The notes under the pieces are model-generated. The model saw only the letters and a list, made by a program, of their open reading frames with translations. It did not search any database and was not told where the DNA came from. A stretch of 64,000 bases of DNA from Sabellastarte sp. h YS-2021 (taxonomy: Eukaryota > Annelida > Polychaeta > Sabellida > Sabellidae): positions 66,187,603 to 66,251,602 of the forward strand of contig OZ024929.1 in the NCBI GenBank assembly GCA_964017235.1, read 5' to 3'. Position numbers and translations under genes: made by a program. The stretch's first letter is position 1. The number at the start of each line of letters is the position of its first letter. Below, in pieces: positions 41,987 through 52,405 of this stretch.

Positions 41987-42133
41987 CAATGAGAAAGTAG
42001 GACGATTGGTCAGAAGTTATCACGTGACGACAACTACCAGCATATCCGGTGGCAAACAAGAACTGTCTTTTTTTCTAAGACGTTGGCCGCTGGTGTGGCA
42101 ACCCGAGAACAGCATTAAGTCCCACATGGTAAG
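41987..42133. repeat. DIRS-A2 right (5') inverted terminal repeat
   Basis: Reverse complement of 35999-36142. Confidence 0.93.
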
Positions 42134-42152
42134 CTATTGTAGCGTAATAAAA

Positions 42153-43260
42153 TGAGAGGTAGCTGGATCTGTCTTTCAGTAAGCTAATAGGTTTTGGGTT
42201 TACTGTCTTCCACACTAGTGTGCACCCTCCAGGTGTTCCCCCTAAATATGCCTCGGTGCTGGCTTATGTAACAGTTTCTTTGTAAAACAAGCATAGATTG
42301 TGCTCCAAGAGAAAAAATTTACCATTTGCTTGCTTGGATAAAACTCTTGTGCATCCTCCAAAATCACAAAAATTGCAAAATCCAATGTGGCAGATAAAAA
42401 TGTAGGGCATTGTGGAGGAGAGTCTGTCGGCTGATATTTCAAGGACACAGCTTTCAACTGTTTGCATGCCGTGCATTCAAAAATCTACCCATTAAAAGTG
42501 AACTCAAAGGTACAAATGAGTTCTGTTTCCTTTTCCAAAATACTCTTGATATCCTTAACTACCAGTACCTTGACAATCCCCCCTCCCCTAACCTCCCATC
42601 CCTCTCTCTTAAACAGCTAAAAATTTCTATATTAATTTCAACTAGCATTCTTGACTACCCTGAAGGGTTGAATATTACATCAATTTTACTCTATCTCTGA
42701 ACTATTCCCAACCAGAATAATGTTTTTGATAGAGAAATGAAGTGTCCCAAAAGCATAAATGTAATGTCACTGAAGAAACAAAAAATGCAAAAATGGACTT
42801 ATGTACATTTGCAGAGAGCAGACATAACAATGTCTGTAGACATAATAATGTAAAGCATTTATTTTTTGTCCGTTCGTTTAATATATTAGTACAGAGATGA
42901 AATATTATAAAACAATGTGATTAGATCCAAACAAACTGAATTACATTTCACAACTTTGGATTTTTTAAATTTCTAAATAAATGTACATGTGTCCTTTAAA
43001 TTTAAAAGAAAAAAAATAGCATCAGAGATTCCCATACCCCACAGCCTGGGGAAATAGTTTTCAACACCATGAGATACAGAAGCAGTGAAACAGTACAAAG
43101 ATCAGGATACTTTCAGAGCAGTGTCAGTTATATTAAGGTCTAAATGATGTTTAAGTAGAGAAAATAACATCTAAGAGAAAAAAAATGTATGCAAAGATAA
43201 AGTATAAAAACAAGACAATTCAATAGCAAGATGACAGCATTAATCAGTAAACTAAAACTA
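42153..43260. other. ABCA intron, unassigned
   Basis: AT-rich, with no element ends or protein signature recognised; the 96-codon frame at 42410-42700 resembles nothing I know. Confidence 0.4.
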
Positions 43261-43261
43261 T

Positions 43262-44060
43262 GATGCACACCTACAACCCCTAAGCAATGTCCCTACCAAC
43301 TATCAACTTCCTACACTTTACAGTTTCAGAGATATTGCCTGGACAAAATTTTAAAGGTCAAGGTCACTATGGCAAGGTCAAATGTCAAATCAAGGTCACA
43401 CCATGACATTGCATACCTACAACCCCCCAACCAATGTCCCTACTAAGTATCAACTTCCTACACCTTAAGCTTTCTGAGATATAGCCCGGACAAGATTTTA
43501 TAGGTCAAGGTCACTACAGCAAGCTCAAAGGTCAAATCAAGGTCACATCATGATGTTGCACACCTACACCCCCTAACCAATGTGCCTACCAAGTATCAAC
43601 TTCCTACACCTTACACTTTCTGAGATATAGCCCAAACAAGATTTTATAGGTCAAGGTCATTACGGCAAGGTCAAATCAAGGTCACATCATGACGATGCAC
43701 ACCTACAACCCCCAACCAATGTCCCTACCAAGTATCAACTTCCTACAACTTACAGTTTCCGAGATATAGCCCAGACAAGATTTTATAGGGCAAAGTTTCT
43801 ACGGCAAGGTCAAATCAAGGTCACACCATGACGTTGTACACCTACGCCCCCTAACCAATGTCCCTACCAAGTATCAAATTCCTACACCTTACGGTTTCTG
43901 AGATATAGCCTAGACAAGATTTTCAAACTCAAGGCCACTGCGGCAAGGTCAAATCAAGGTCACACCATGACGCTGCACACCTACACCCCCTAACCACTGT
44001 CCCTACCAAGTATCAACTTCCTACACCTTACAGTTTCTGAGATACAGGTTGGACAAACTT
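43262..44060. repeat. 139-147-bp satellite with DR5 AGGTCA motifs, in ABCA intron
   Basis: Six units; GCACACCTACAMCCCC-type anchors lie at 43265, 43411, 43558, 43697, 43836 and 43975 (spacing 146, 147, then 139 three times). Three 139-bp units carry exact AGGTCA-AATCA-AGGTCA (43668-43684, 43807-43823, 43946-43962). The last unit breaks into CCCGCCGCCCGCCCGCCCGC. Confidence 0.92.
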
Positions 44061-44124
44061 TTCCCGCCGCCCGCCCGCCCGCCCGCCCGACTGCCCATCT
44101 GGACACCATAGGTGAAAACAATAT

Positions 44125-44151
44125 CCCCGACAGCCCTTAAGGGCTGTGGGG
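44125..44151. other. Long hairpin ending the AGGTCA array element
   Basis: CCCC(G)ACAGCCC-TTAA-GGGCTGTGGGG, a near-perfect stem with TTAA loop, followed by TAAAAAAA. Its sister at 24593-24606 keeps only the outer TACCCC/GGGGTA stem. Confidence 0.65.
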
Positions 44152-44159
44152 TAAAAAAA

Positions 44160-45086
44160 CAAGAAAAACTGTCACATCTACTTATATGATATACACATGA
44201 CAATGCACATGCAACAAATCTTTCAATGAACTCCCTGAAGAACACAAAATAACTTATTTTAGGCTACAAATGTATGTCTGTTTAAATAAAATTAAAAAAC
44301 AAAAACAAACAAACTTTGAAAAAAATTGAAAAAGGAGCTGAATACCTTATTAAAAGAAAATGCTCCAACTGATATGCATACATATGAAGTGATGATATTG
44401 CTTCAAAATTTAACATGTTACAAGTGCATAATCTGATAAAATGCATGTATTATTGTTAATCATATCCAAATCTGAAGGGGCACCATGCAATTCAATATAT
44501 GATATGTTTATTTTCCTAAAGGAAAATTGTATCCTGTGATTAGCAGTATGTAAATATTATAAAATACTTTTCATTAAATAGATTTCATTCTCTATCCTCC
44601 TGCAATGATAAGTTTGATCATTTTTCAAAGTATTTAAATGGCTGACTGCTCACATTATATGTTTTCTGTGTTTGAATGTGATTGTATAGAAATGAAATAT
44701 CATTAAATCTGTGAAAAGATCTTAAGTGATCAACTTATATTTTTAGAATTTTGATTATTTTTCTTTCTAATTAGATGTACATTTGTGTTTTTCCAAATTG
44801 GAAGAATCATGACAGTATAAAGCCTACTACAACTGATTTCATTTCTGATCAGAAGAAATCTGCATCTGGTCATGCCACATATAGGTGATCATGACTTTTT
44901 CAATGACTTATCAGTTCTTTTACTGACATGTGTAAACAAACACAGTTTTATAAAAAAACAATGGATTGATTATATATTAAGAGAAATACTGTAGCCATTA
45001 CTTCAAAAATATCTGCAATTTAATGTCACCATAAAGTCAGGATATTCCTTTTATGTCTAATTATCAAATCATCAAAATATATTTAC
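44160..45086. other. ABCA intron, unassigned
   Basis: AT-rich; nothing recognised. Confidence 0.45.
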
Positions 45087-45226
45087 CTATGTGGTATTGT
45101 AGCATATTATGATGCTTCTCCTTTAACACAGACCCAGGAAATTTCAGTGAAAAGTAGTCTATCACAGGCTGCAAAGCGGGATTATCACCAGACACCCGTA
45201 CAATCACAGTGTAGCCACCACCAAAT
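45087..45226 (-). CDS. ABCA-type ABC transporter, internal exon
   Basis: A 140-bp exon with acceptor TTTTCTTCCAG/A and donor ATAG/GTAAAT. It completes the Arg split from the previous exon and encodes [20 protein letters not shown] then [18 protein letters not shown]. The FG-GYT-V-R and [15 protein letters not shown] blocks are characteristic of ABCA1/A3/A4-type proteins just after the second nucleotide-binding domain. It joins 31844-31947 in phase (ATA-G|AT-GGT gives Ile-Asp-Gly). The intron downstream is 13.1 kb and contains DIRS A2 and four tandem arrays. Confidence 0.95.
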
Positions 45227-46020
45227 CTGGAAGAAAATAATACTACGAAGTGCATCTTTTACACAAAATACACTTGTTGTCCTATAAAATATACATCCAC
45301 TTATGGAGTTCCGCTATCGCTTGAAGCGATCACATTATACAAGGCAGTATACCATATAGTTTAACCCAGTAAGTGAAGTGCATTTTAAGCTTTTTTGAAT
45401 GAAGAGAAATATACGTTTGTGTAGTACTCTACTTGAAATAAATTTATGTTATTTAGCGACAAAAAACCATAGACACCTTAAAATGATAATCCAGTGGCTG
45501 TGATTCAACTACAGTCAATCTTTCAATTAAAATAGCATTGCTTGAGTCTACAAAATGTCAGCTAACACACTGCCAAGGGGACACTATTCCATTTAGAGTT
45601 AAATAAGTGTACTTTTGATCATCGAGATAATCAACATTTTCCATTTCCAGCAAAATTCAAGATGGAGGCTGAAATTTAGAAAATAAAAAAATTTCGAGAG
45701 GCATTATATCCAGGGTTTTAAGTACCGAAAGGATCTAAAATTTGCTTGAAAACGCTCTACCTGTAACGGTTTCCGAGATGAGCAACATTTTCTTTTTAGC
45801 TGAAATGACGCAAAAAAGGTGTTTAATATGTAACAGGAGTGAGGCTTTCCCTTGTCTGTTGCTTTTGTTCATGGCAGTATGGAGAGGATTAAAATGGCCT
45901 TAGTGGTTAAATCTCCTCATCTGCCACTTATGTTCATGGGGGTATGCAGGAGCAAGACAGTTCTTAAGCAAAGAGAAGCATCCCTTCTATATAAACATTA
46001 TGTTTAATTCTGAGGCAACC
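45227..46020. other. ABCA intron with one 151-bp satellite unit
   Basis: 45620-45800 is a single diverged 151-bp unit (CAACATTTTCCATTTCCAGC, CAAAATTCAAGATGGAGGCT, CTGTAACGGTTTCCGAGATG). The rest is unassigned. Confidence 0.65.
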
Positions 46021-46024
46021 AAAT

Positions 46025-47470
46025 TACAGGCGGATCTGCTGTTCTGCAACCAAAGGACCTAGATAGTAAAGCTCTGAATCAGCCCGAGCCACATCCTTCA
46101 ACTAAAATTGAGTGGTATGTGTGGCTTTCAGTGCCGAGCTGAAAGGATTCAGTCCAAGGAAACTCTTCCCTTGTAAGGCCTTGGATGCTACAAAACTATG
46201 ACATCATGACATGGTGCAACTTCAGAGCATCTTCATCCAACAGTTGATAGCACAAAAGTACTGTTTGCTTGATCCAATAAATGATTGATGCAGGAGATAC
46301 ATTATATCCTTTTTTAAAATTCTTTTGAATAAGTCAAAAACCAATTCTTTGCCTTCTATAAGGTTTTTGGTCTTGTAAAAATGTAATGTAACACTAACTG
46401 GGCAGTCCTATCCTTTTTTTTCACTTCTATATTTATCAGAGTCTAGTACCAGTAAGTAAAAGGGCCTTGAACGTAAAGGTCTTAAGTGAATGCCCTTGTT
46501 CGGGCATTCGTTGAACGGCTGAATCAGGTTTTCCAGACATGGCAGAGAAAGTGGTATGTGAACTGACAGGTTGACTAGATCCCCGACCCAGGCCAAGGGG
46601 AGCCACCCCGGTGCAATTAGGATCATTCTCTTGCAGCCTAGGTCTAACACTTTGGTGACCACTTTTCCCAGGATTGCAACTGGGGGAAATGCATATATGT
46701 CCAGCTTTACCAAGAACAGGCTTATGGTGTCCACTTGTCAGGCTTTTGATGTAGGACTGGAGATATAAACTAGAGCAGTTTGTTGTTGAACCTGGTGGTA
46801 AACCTATCCATCTCAGGTGTGTGCCATCTGGTGCACAGGTGGTCAAATACCTCTTGTAGGAGAAACCTTGCTGTTTGAATCAGCCGTCTGTGTCATTGAC
46901 AGCTTGTCCACTATCACATTTAGGTGGCCTGGAATGTGCCTGGAACTCTGTAAAATCTGCCCAATATTGCACAAGGAGGATTCTCCACAGAAGGGCAAAG
47001 AGAGCCCCTCTCATACTCCCCTCGTTAACGTACGGTGTAACTGTTATGTTGTTGGTAGCAACCAGAATGGACTAGCCCATACACAAGTGTTCGAACATCT
47101 TTAGGGCGAGAGAGACTGACTTTCGCTATAGGGAATTATATGCAATCTGCCATCTGGCCTTGCCCAAAGGCTTTATGCAGTACAGTCCCCTAAGTGTGCA
47201 TCCCAGTGTTGCTTGATGCATCTGTAAACTGTTGCAGAGCATGTTGAAGAGGATGTAGAGGTTGACCAAGGAATACCTAGTCTTCATCTATCCACCATTT
47301 AGATGAGAATGGAGTGATTTGTGATTTGATAGTCTTTTCCAGGGACTCTGATTCATAACAATGGTTTTTCAGGTGCAACTGAATGGGTTTCATGGAGATG
47401 CCCTTGTATGACTGCTTTTCTGTTGCTACTAGGAGACGCACAAGGATTTGAACTGTCTTCCTGAGTAAGT
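46025..47470 (-). pseudogene. DIRS family B relic: RNase H to recombinase (B4, 3' half)
   Basis: Minus-sense order: ATEKQSYKGISMKPIQLHLK (47280-47525), RNase H debris, then YAFPPVAILGKVVTKVLDLG and ILIAPGWLPLAWVGDLV (46570-46740), and recombinase debris to 46030. Stops and frameshifts occur throughout. The left terminal repeat and internal complementary region are missing; similarity stops near 46000. Confidence 0.8.
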
Positions 47471-47479
47471 GTGATTGTC

Positions 47480-48010
47480 CAATATGATTTGCATCTTTTG
47501 AGTCAGGATCACAGGATACAGACATTGTGTGTTTGTGGATGCTGAAAGGATCTCAGGACAGATTGCTGGGTACAATTGACTGAACAAACTTCTTTAACTG
47601 TAAATTACCTGGACAGGACCGTGTTCAGGTCAGATTGGTTTCATTTGTGTAATATTGTAAGAACTGTTATGAGTAACTCAGTTGATTGTAATAACTGTTT
47701 TAACTAGAGAAAAAGGCCTGCAGGAATGGGGACATCCTCATGCAAAAGTCAGACATGCAGAAGTCACTTATCAGTGATATTGTCATTAATATGGCAAAAA
47801 TGTTCCATATGGGATAAAACATGTCAGAAAAACAGAATGGGAACATTCTTGAGACATTTGAAGCAAGCATTGTGGTACTTAGCATCGCATTGATAAAGGT
47901 GCATTTTACAAAATTGCCTCTGGCGGACATGTTTTTTAAATCAATTTTGCTCAAACTTAATAGGGTTCCTTTAATAAAAAATATCAATGACTTTATAAAG
48001 TTTGAAGACA
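47480..48010. other. Non-DIRS sequence between the two B4 parts
   Basis: Not alignable with family B. It holds a 79-codon plus-strand frame (47821-48060) of unknown nature, probably fortuitous. Confidence 0.4.
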
Positions 48011-48051
48011 ATCTGTGGAAGCAGTCTAGACTTAGAGCCACCCTGGAGCAA

Positions 48052-48480
48052 TCAGAATGATTCTGCTGCATGGGTAGTCCTGCAACGCTCCACCACTTTG
48101 CCCAAGATGGCTACCGGTGGGAAGGCATATTGGTCCAGATCCTCCCAGGACAGGCTGAGTGCATCCATTGCCCAGGCCTTCTCTTGAAGATTCTGCCACC
48201 AGTCCGATGTGGGTCGGACCCGACCAGACGTGAGGTAGAATTGGTAACCTACAAAGTTGAAAACCTGTTTGGGTTCCACTTCTGATTTGTTTAGGTTCAT
48301 CAGCCAACCCAGTTGTTGACACATTTTTAGCAGATCCTGTGTATACTGGAGACAATCCCGGTGGGATCTGGCTCTCACCAACTAGTCGTCTAGGTACTGG
48401 TGGATTTTTATACCCTTGTGTATGGCCATTAGTTTCACCTCCTTTGCTATTATAGTGAACTTGGCTCCCAGCAAAGGGGT
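48052..48480 (-). pseudogene. DIRS RT fragment, B4
   Basis: Reads AKEVKLMAIHKGIKIHQYLDD, then a TAG where other copies have Trp, then QLGWLMNLNKSEVEPKQVF and VRPTSDWW. It then jumps directly to AWAMDALSLSWEDLDQYAF, which belongs after RNase H. Upstream, the RT N-terminal half is deleted and fused to gag near 48480. The catalytic Asp pair remains but the gene is dead. Confidence 0.8.
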
Positions 48481-49608
48481 TGTTGTCTGATGTGGAAGTT
48501 GCTGTGTACATATCTGGGATATGTGTCCACCCCATGAATGACCGGATCCCTCTCATGGTCTCTATAAGTTTGTTCTGGTTGGGGTCGGTAACAGTAACAT
48601 CAGGGTCCTGGTCGGACAGCTCACCCTCCTCCACAAAAATATCCGCAGGGGGTCGGTCAGAAAATTCAGAGTCTGAGTCGGTTTCCATAGAAGATGGACT
48701 CTGCCTCCTGGCCGGTGCTGAGGACGATTTGCTGGAGACCTGGTGAAGTGCAGGTGAGTCGGTGCCAGCTAAATCTGAAGGACAGTCGGTTGGTGGCTTG
48801 TCTTTTGATGATTTGCTGGTCGACTGAATTCTGGAAACGGTCTGAGCACTACCAGGCAAATCTGAAGTAGACGGCTGTTTAACAATTTCTGATCCACGCG
48901 ACTTGTCGGTGGCCTGTCTCTGTTGAAAATGGTTGGTACCGGACAAATCTGTACTTTGAATTCTATCAGGTGGTCGGATGAACGGCTCTGTAGATCTGAC
49001 AGCACCAACTGGAGGGGAGTGCGTTGGTGTAACTGTAAAAGTAGAGAAAGTCGGTTCCAGTTTATCCAGTGTTTTGGCTAGGAGAAGGGCCTCTAATCTG
49101 TTGTACCTATCCGACCATTTCTGGTCTAACTCGGCAATCCTAGCGTCAGCTGAGGATCTGTGAGGTTTAGGTACAGGCAATTTAGCAGGCTTCTCTGAAC
49201 CGGTCTTGGTGTGCTTAGAAGTATGACCTTTAGATTTCTCTGTAGGGGGCCTCTACTTCTTTTTCTCATTACTTGAACTCGAACCCGGGGACTGCAATAT
49301 CCCTTGGTCATCCACAGCTCCCACTACCGTCACTGAAGAGGGGTCAATGAGAGAGGAACTGCCTGAGTGCTTTTTGGGAGTGTCAGTGGATTTCTTAAGT
49401 TCCCGTTTCTCTTTCTTTAGTCTATAACTGGGTGTGGACAACTGTAAATGTTGTTCTTCAGTTAAAATATTACAAGCATTGCAATCATTATGAGATACAC
49501 AAGGGTCTGAGCCCTTACGTTTTCTCTGCAACGTGCACAGAAACTATGGCTGTCAAAGCTGGCCATAAGGTGTCTGCACCCTCCATGTTTCTGGCCCGGA
49601 GAAGACAT
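48480..49608 (-). pseudogene. DIRS gag, B4 (frameshift and nonsense)
   Basis: Starts at ATG 49608 with a Cys/His cluster (GGCRHLMASFDSHSFCARC). A one-base shift near 49530 leads to SDPCVSHNDCNACNI in the next frame, and a TAG near 49253 interrupts it. The later part (RIAELDQKWSDRYNRLEALL, EEGELSDQDPD, IRSFMGWTHIPD) is open to 48480. The RSFMGWHQIPD block recurs at the window's right end in B5. Confidence 0.82.
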
Positions 49609-49727
49609 AATGATCTGAGTGAGAGTTTAAATCCAAGATGAGAAAGGTCTATATACTCCCAAAATAAAGTTCACACAAATAATAAAGCACAAACTGATAA
49701 TACTCTGTATACAAAAAGCACGTGCCA

Positions 49728-49918
49728 AACAAAAAAGATGCTATGACGTCACACTGTCCAGACAGGAAGGAAGTACGATGCGCCACCTGGCGAGTGCACA
49801 GAGCTGGGATCGGCCGGCCGGTAGAAACACAGGACGTCTTTTTCTGACGTTTTGCGGGCCGGTCTGCGCCAACGGGATTAGCAATTGTCCATTGGATAGG
49901 ATGTATTAACGCAATAAA
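49728..49918. repeat. DIRS-B4 right (5') inverted terminal repeat
   Basis: Matches 22545-22737 closely, including GGCCGGCCGGT and CAATTGTCCATTGGATAGGA. TGACGTCA at 49744-49751. Confidence 0.88.
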
Positions 49919-51183
49919 AAATATTTTTCTAGATGAATTTTGTGTTTAGCGGCAGCCGGCCCATAAAGATAAGATCAGTGATGTTTAGTTCAAAAGGTTA
50001 TATTTTAAGTTCAAGAGGTTATTGTGTTATGCATGTCAAAAAAAGAAATTTCTTTACAGATTTTTATTAAAGTAACGAAGAATGGCCAAGAAACTAAATG
50101 ATCGATTCCCTAAAATTATTTAAAACTCACTGAAAACGGCAATTAGTTAGCACTCGAAACGCCAGAAATTTGAGGACAAAGACTCGTAAAAAAACAGAAC
50201 AGTATAGAGTTGGAAGGTGCATGCGCCCCCAACTCTATAAAAAGAGTTCAAGACACAAGGGATGATAACAGTTAAAAATAGCCAGTCTCTGCAGGAAAGC
50301 CCTCCAGGTACAACTAAACGGGCGACAACATTGAGATTTGGGAAAATCTAAGGAACAACTTCAACAGTTACAAATATACAAAACTCATGAGATACTATCA
50401 GATGTAAGAACTTTAATATAGTTGAAGAGAGGGGACAAGTTAAACATTTTATTTGTTCATGTTGGGAAGATTTCTTTTAGTGACAGGAAGGCATCTATCT
50501 GTCAATTTAGAGGAAGCTTTGAAGCTTATTATGAAGCAACAGTCTCTCTGGCATAGATACACATATAAACATTAACTGTAGTCATATGATTTTAACAGTG
50601 TACTCCCCCTCCACCTAATCAGCTCTTTATCCTATTGCGGTAAACATATCCTGAAAATTGGGTGAAAATCCACAAAGTTTAAGACCCCAAAATCTCATAA
50701 GTGTTGCTTTTGAAGCAGTTGTTGTCAGATACCCCCGAAAACCTTATCTGCTCTGAATCAAGTACAAAGTTTAAGACTTTAAAATCTTAAAACTGTTGCC
50801 ACAGTAACAGTTATTGAATATACCCTCAAAACCTAAATCACCTCTAGATCCTCTTGGGGTATATACATCCTAAAAAATTTCATGAAAATCCATGAATGGG
50901 TAAAGGCTATGGAACACACACAAACATTAAGACCCCAAAATTTTAAAGTGTTGCTATAGCAAGTTGTTGCCAGATATCCCCCAAAAATCTAATTAGCCCT
51001 AGATCCTCTTGGGGAAAACATACTCAAAATCCAAGCATGGGTTTAGATAGTTTAACACCCACAATCTTTATGCCCGCCTTCAACACTTACGGTAGATGGC
51101 ACAGGGAACCCTTTTATGGGCTGCAGTTAAAAATCATGTTGCTCTAAGTGAGTAGCTTATTTTCTTAAAGACCGAGACATTAC
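49919..51183. other. ABCA intron with degenerate tandem repeat
   Basis: 50680-51040 holds about three diverged units with AAGACCCCAAAAT, GTTGTTGCCAGATA and TAGATCCTCTTGGGG, spaced roughly 100-150 bp. The rest is unassigned. Confidence 0.55.
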
Positions 51184-51276
51184 CTGTTCTTCAGATGTTG
51201 CACACTACCCAGACATTTGAACTCTCCATTCACCATGATGGCCAATCTATTGCACAGAGTCTCACATTCTTCCATA
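51184..51276 (-). CDS. ABCA-type ABC transporter, internal exon after the second Walker B region
   Basis: A 93-bp exon with acceptor GTACTTTTAG/T and donor ACAG/GTAATG. It encodes [19 protein letters not shown] then LGSVQHLKN, with the first base closing a split codon and the last two opening Arg. The [26 protein letters not shown] pattern is diagnostic of ABCA-family nucleotide-binding domain 2, just after the His switch. It joins 45087-45226 in phase (AG|A then Phe-Gly-Gly). Upstream exons are beyond recognised sequence, probably off-window. Confidence 0.96.
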
Positions 51277-52360
51277 CTAAAAGTACACAAAAGTGGTTGG
51301 GATTATATATGGGAGATACAAGTCTTTTCTTGGTAATGAAGATCATGTTTTAGCATGAAGGGTTCTAGGTTCAATGAACAAATGAACAAAGGTACTTAAG
51401 GCACTGCATACAATCTACCATGTTTTTTTACACTCCAATGCAAATTTGACTGGCTTCCAATACATGGCTTAAAAGAGTGTGTTTTATGGGACTTTTGTAC
51501 TCTTAAGGCAAGAGATCTAGGTCAAATTTTGCAGGTTTATAGTGGAAATATCTGTTTTTCTATTATACATACTAACCAAACATGATCCAAGACAAAATTT
51601 AAAAAAAATTCACCTAAATTGACCTTCTCGAGTTCACTATTGACAATGAAATTCACCTTCACTACACTACATGTCTCTGCTCCCTACCCAAAACTTGAAA
51701 GCTCTACATCAAATACTTTTGAGTTATTGTGTCTGAAAGGAAATCTCTGTGGTGACAATGGCAATAGCAGTAGTTTATATTTTTAATTCTCAAAACCTTT
51801 CGTTTTGTTGGCATGGACTGCATATCTAACTGTTAATGCTGTTATAATTTTGTCATGCGTTGTTGACATGCTTAGAGTAATCAAAACAAATGGCTCACAT
51901 GTATTCTGGGAAATGTTAGCTGGTAGTACTTAGTTTGTAGACTATTTCAGATTCTAGTGAATCAGTCCAGTGTTCAAACTTTCACAAATCAAAATACATA
52001 ACTTGACCTAGATACCTTACACCTTCAACATGTCAACACACATGACCATTGTTTAGAATCAACTACAGTGCATATTTTTAACATCTGGCGATTAAACTAT
52101 TAGCTGGGGATTTAGGGGAATTATTTCTTCACACAAGAGACTGTGTGACAGAATATGAAAGGTCAATGTACTGGAAAAAAGTTTAATACATATCAGAGAC
52201 TACATGTAAACAGTACTATGTAATAGTTCAGTCATCCATTATGATGTGTTGAGATTTTTAAGCATGAGGCTCGCCCTTCTTGAGATCACTTTTTGTCTTT
52301 TTTTTTTGTCTCCTGACATTCATGAATTGTGGCATGGCCACAATGAGACTCTCTGTCTTT
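51277..52360. other. ABCA intron, unassigned
   Basis: No exon, repeat or element end recognised. Confidence 0.45.
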
Positions 52361-52364
52361 TACA

Positions 52365-52405
52365 GAAGTTAAGCAGCGATGGGCTACGTTAGTACTGGGA
52401 TGGGT
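52365..52405 (+). repeat. 5S rRNA-like segment (SINE3-type or pseudogene)
   Basis: GAAGTTAAGCAGCGATGGGC and TTAGTACTGGGATGGGT match the internal control region of 5S rRNA (AAGYTAAGCA ... TTAGTACTTGGATGGGTGA). The outer stems of 5S are not recognisable, and the sequence runs into unrelated DNA on both sides. This suggests a 5S-derived SINE head or a 5S pseudogene. Confidence 0.7.

Larger units (their letters stand above)
35952..42152 (-). mobile_element. DIRS retrotransposon A2 (family A, frameshifted)
   Basis: Complete ends (inverted repeats 35999-36142 and 41987-42133), internal complementary region 36209-36310, and AAAA at both edges. The recombinase and RT-RNase H are close relatives of A1, but RT-RNase H has a 5-bp and a 1-bp deletion and gag is only a relic. 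The inner part of its inverted repeats is unlike A1's although its coding region is almost the same. It lies in the 13-kb ABCA intron, in the same orientation as the gene. Confidence 0.92.
48012..49918 (-). mobile_element. DIRS family B, internally deleted 5' half (B4)
   Basis: Has the right inverted terminal repeat (49728-49918, ending ACGCAATAAAA), gag, an RT fragment and the post-RNase H connector (YAFPPVAILGKVV). That connector also occurs in the neighbouring relic (46025-47470), so the two pieces are not one simple element. They are either two insertions or one copy rearranged with duplication. It lies in the 5.9-kb ABCA intron, same strand as the gene. Confidence 0.8.

Noticed and set aside
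42410-42700. 96-codon plus-strand ORF as a gene
   Set aside because: No recognisable motif, no splice or promoter context, low-complexity Ser/Leu-rich end.
47821-48060. 79-codon plus-strand ORF as a gene
   Set aside because: No similarity, no partner exons, and it sits between two DIRS fragments. Probably chance.
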